From Bathynomus jamesi (lineage: Eukaryota > Arthropoda > Malacostraca > Isopoda > Cirolanidae), in contig JAJOZX010001728.1 in NCBI GenBank assembly GCA_023014485.1, forward strand, positions 292,001 to 356,000: a stretch of DNA of 64,000 nucleotides. The letters are read 5' to 3'. Below are positions 63,136-64,000 of the stretch, piece by piece (the stretch's first letter is position 1; the number at the start of each line of letters is the position of its first letter). A program made the position numbers and the translations under genes. The notes under the pieces are model-generated. The model did no database searches. It was not told the origin of the DNA and saw only the letters and a list, made by a program, of their open reading frames with translations.

Positions 63136-63243
63136 TTGAAACAAAAATGCCCTCACCAGAATTTGAACCTGGAATGTCCTCGCATCTCCTACCTCAGGAG
63201 GTCCAGGTTTCGAACCCCTATGGAGACATTTTTGTTTCATACA
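63135..63243. repeat. Small foldback with mirrored tRNA B-box-like motifs
   Basis: GAAACAAAAATGCC at the left and GACATTTTTGTTTC at the right form the ends. Between them CAGAATTTGAACCTGG (complement of a B box) and CCAGGTTTCGAACCCC face each other. The frames through it carry no protein. Confidence 0.65.
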
Positions 63244-63285
63244 AGAAAAAAGGTCATCGTGGTGTCTACTTACTTTTGTCAACCT

Positions 63286-63344
<59 letters not shown>

Positions 63345-64000
63345 GCGTGTTAAATTTTTATATCGCAGTCGGGGAGAAAGTCACTTTACCACCCTCATAA
63401 TATTTAGATTAAGAACCTCTCATAGACAGACGTTATACTTTATTTTCATTCTGATATTTTTACGTCCTTTCGAAAGTTTTCCAAACTTGGAATCGTTTCT
63501 TTTTTCCTTGTCTTTGTCTCGAATCAAAGAAAAACAAAGAAAACAAAAATATGCGACAAAGAAAATAAAGAAAATTGAGATAACAAACTTGGGGCGATGC
63601 CTTACGTATGGAGAGTTTTCAATAACGAAAGATATTTTTTCTTTATGACCTTACAAACGGAGTAACGGTTAGGCCTCTATAAACAGTTTATCGCCAGACG
63701 ATCAAAGATATCAAAGGTACAACCGAAACACAACCCAATCAACCTGACAACAAACGAAAACAACCCACGGCAACGCCCAAAATAACCAATTCACTCAACA
63801 TTTTGCTAAGCTGATCCTAATGCTAGTTCAATAAACCATATTTTACAGTTGGGTACAAAACGACACCATTTTGAATGCGCGCGGATGAATCTAAACAAAA
63901 TTGTCGCTTGTTATGGCGGTAAGCGGTTGACGGTGGGAATTCCTCCGCATGCAAAGTAGGTCCATTATCATCCGCTGGGATTTTTATAAAACTGGTCCAA
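63244..64000. other. Non-coding end of window
   Basis: TA and TG/GC tracts at 63287-63347, then sequence without recognisable genes or repeats up to the window end. Confidence 0.5.

Overview
This window is intergenic, transposon-dominated DNA from an animal nucleus, very probably an arthropod and most likely a decapod crustacean. The grounds are abundant (TA)n, (GA)n and (TAA)n arrays, degenerate TTAGG-like motifs, many Tc1/mariner subfamilies, APE- and RLE-type LINEs, tRNA-derived SINEs, and a Jockey/CR1-like LINE whose C-terminus resembles sequences I associate with crabs and shrimps. I found no convincing host protein-coding gene. The species assignment is inference.

The centrepiece is a 17.5-kb Polinton/Maverick (adintovirus-like) element at 24416-41946. 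It begins AGTAGTATAGCCG, ends with the reverse complement, and is bracketed by a perfect 6-bp target duplication, GAACTC. It lies inside an R4/Dong-like LINE whose endonuclease reading frame resumes on the other side. From left to right it holds a terminal repeat; a TATA promoter with small ATG-bearing leader exons (+); a leftward morphogenesis block (adenain-like protease, major capsid protein, small basic core-like protein, minor capsid protein, integrase with chromodomain, two uncharacterised proteins, packaging ATPase); a rightward protein-primed DNA polymerase B; four small unidentified rightward ORFs; and the other terminal repeat. Frameshifts, a nonsense codon and a MULE inserted in the polymerase show a dead copy.

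Left of it (1-24 kb) are a deleted mariner, a hAT shell (2438-6137) holding a LINE fragment, a foldback and a DD41D mariner, a Merlin element with a 1.8-kb body and 8-bp duplication, two DNA transposons whose superfamily I cannot name (8691-11682 and 14793-17717), hAT MITEs, an inverted tRNA-SINE pair, and a Jockey/CR1-like LINE split by a hAT element that itself carries a SINE and a mariner.

Right of it (42-64 kb) are the rest of the R4-like LINE (interrupted by a hAT MITE and a DD37E mariner), a mariner at 47.9 kb, two small mariner-type MITEs, a DD38E Tc1-like element split by another LINE, a further LINE whose 3' tail matches the window's SINE, a third unclassified DNA transposon (58318-61011), and microsatellite-rich DNA with a second SINE copy.

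The most unusual signals are a roughly 45-bp core that recurs, mostly as palindromes, inside five unrelated transposons, and evidence that the Polinton polymerase obtains its start codon from alternative leader exons more than 6 kb upstream.
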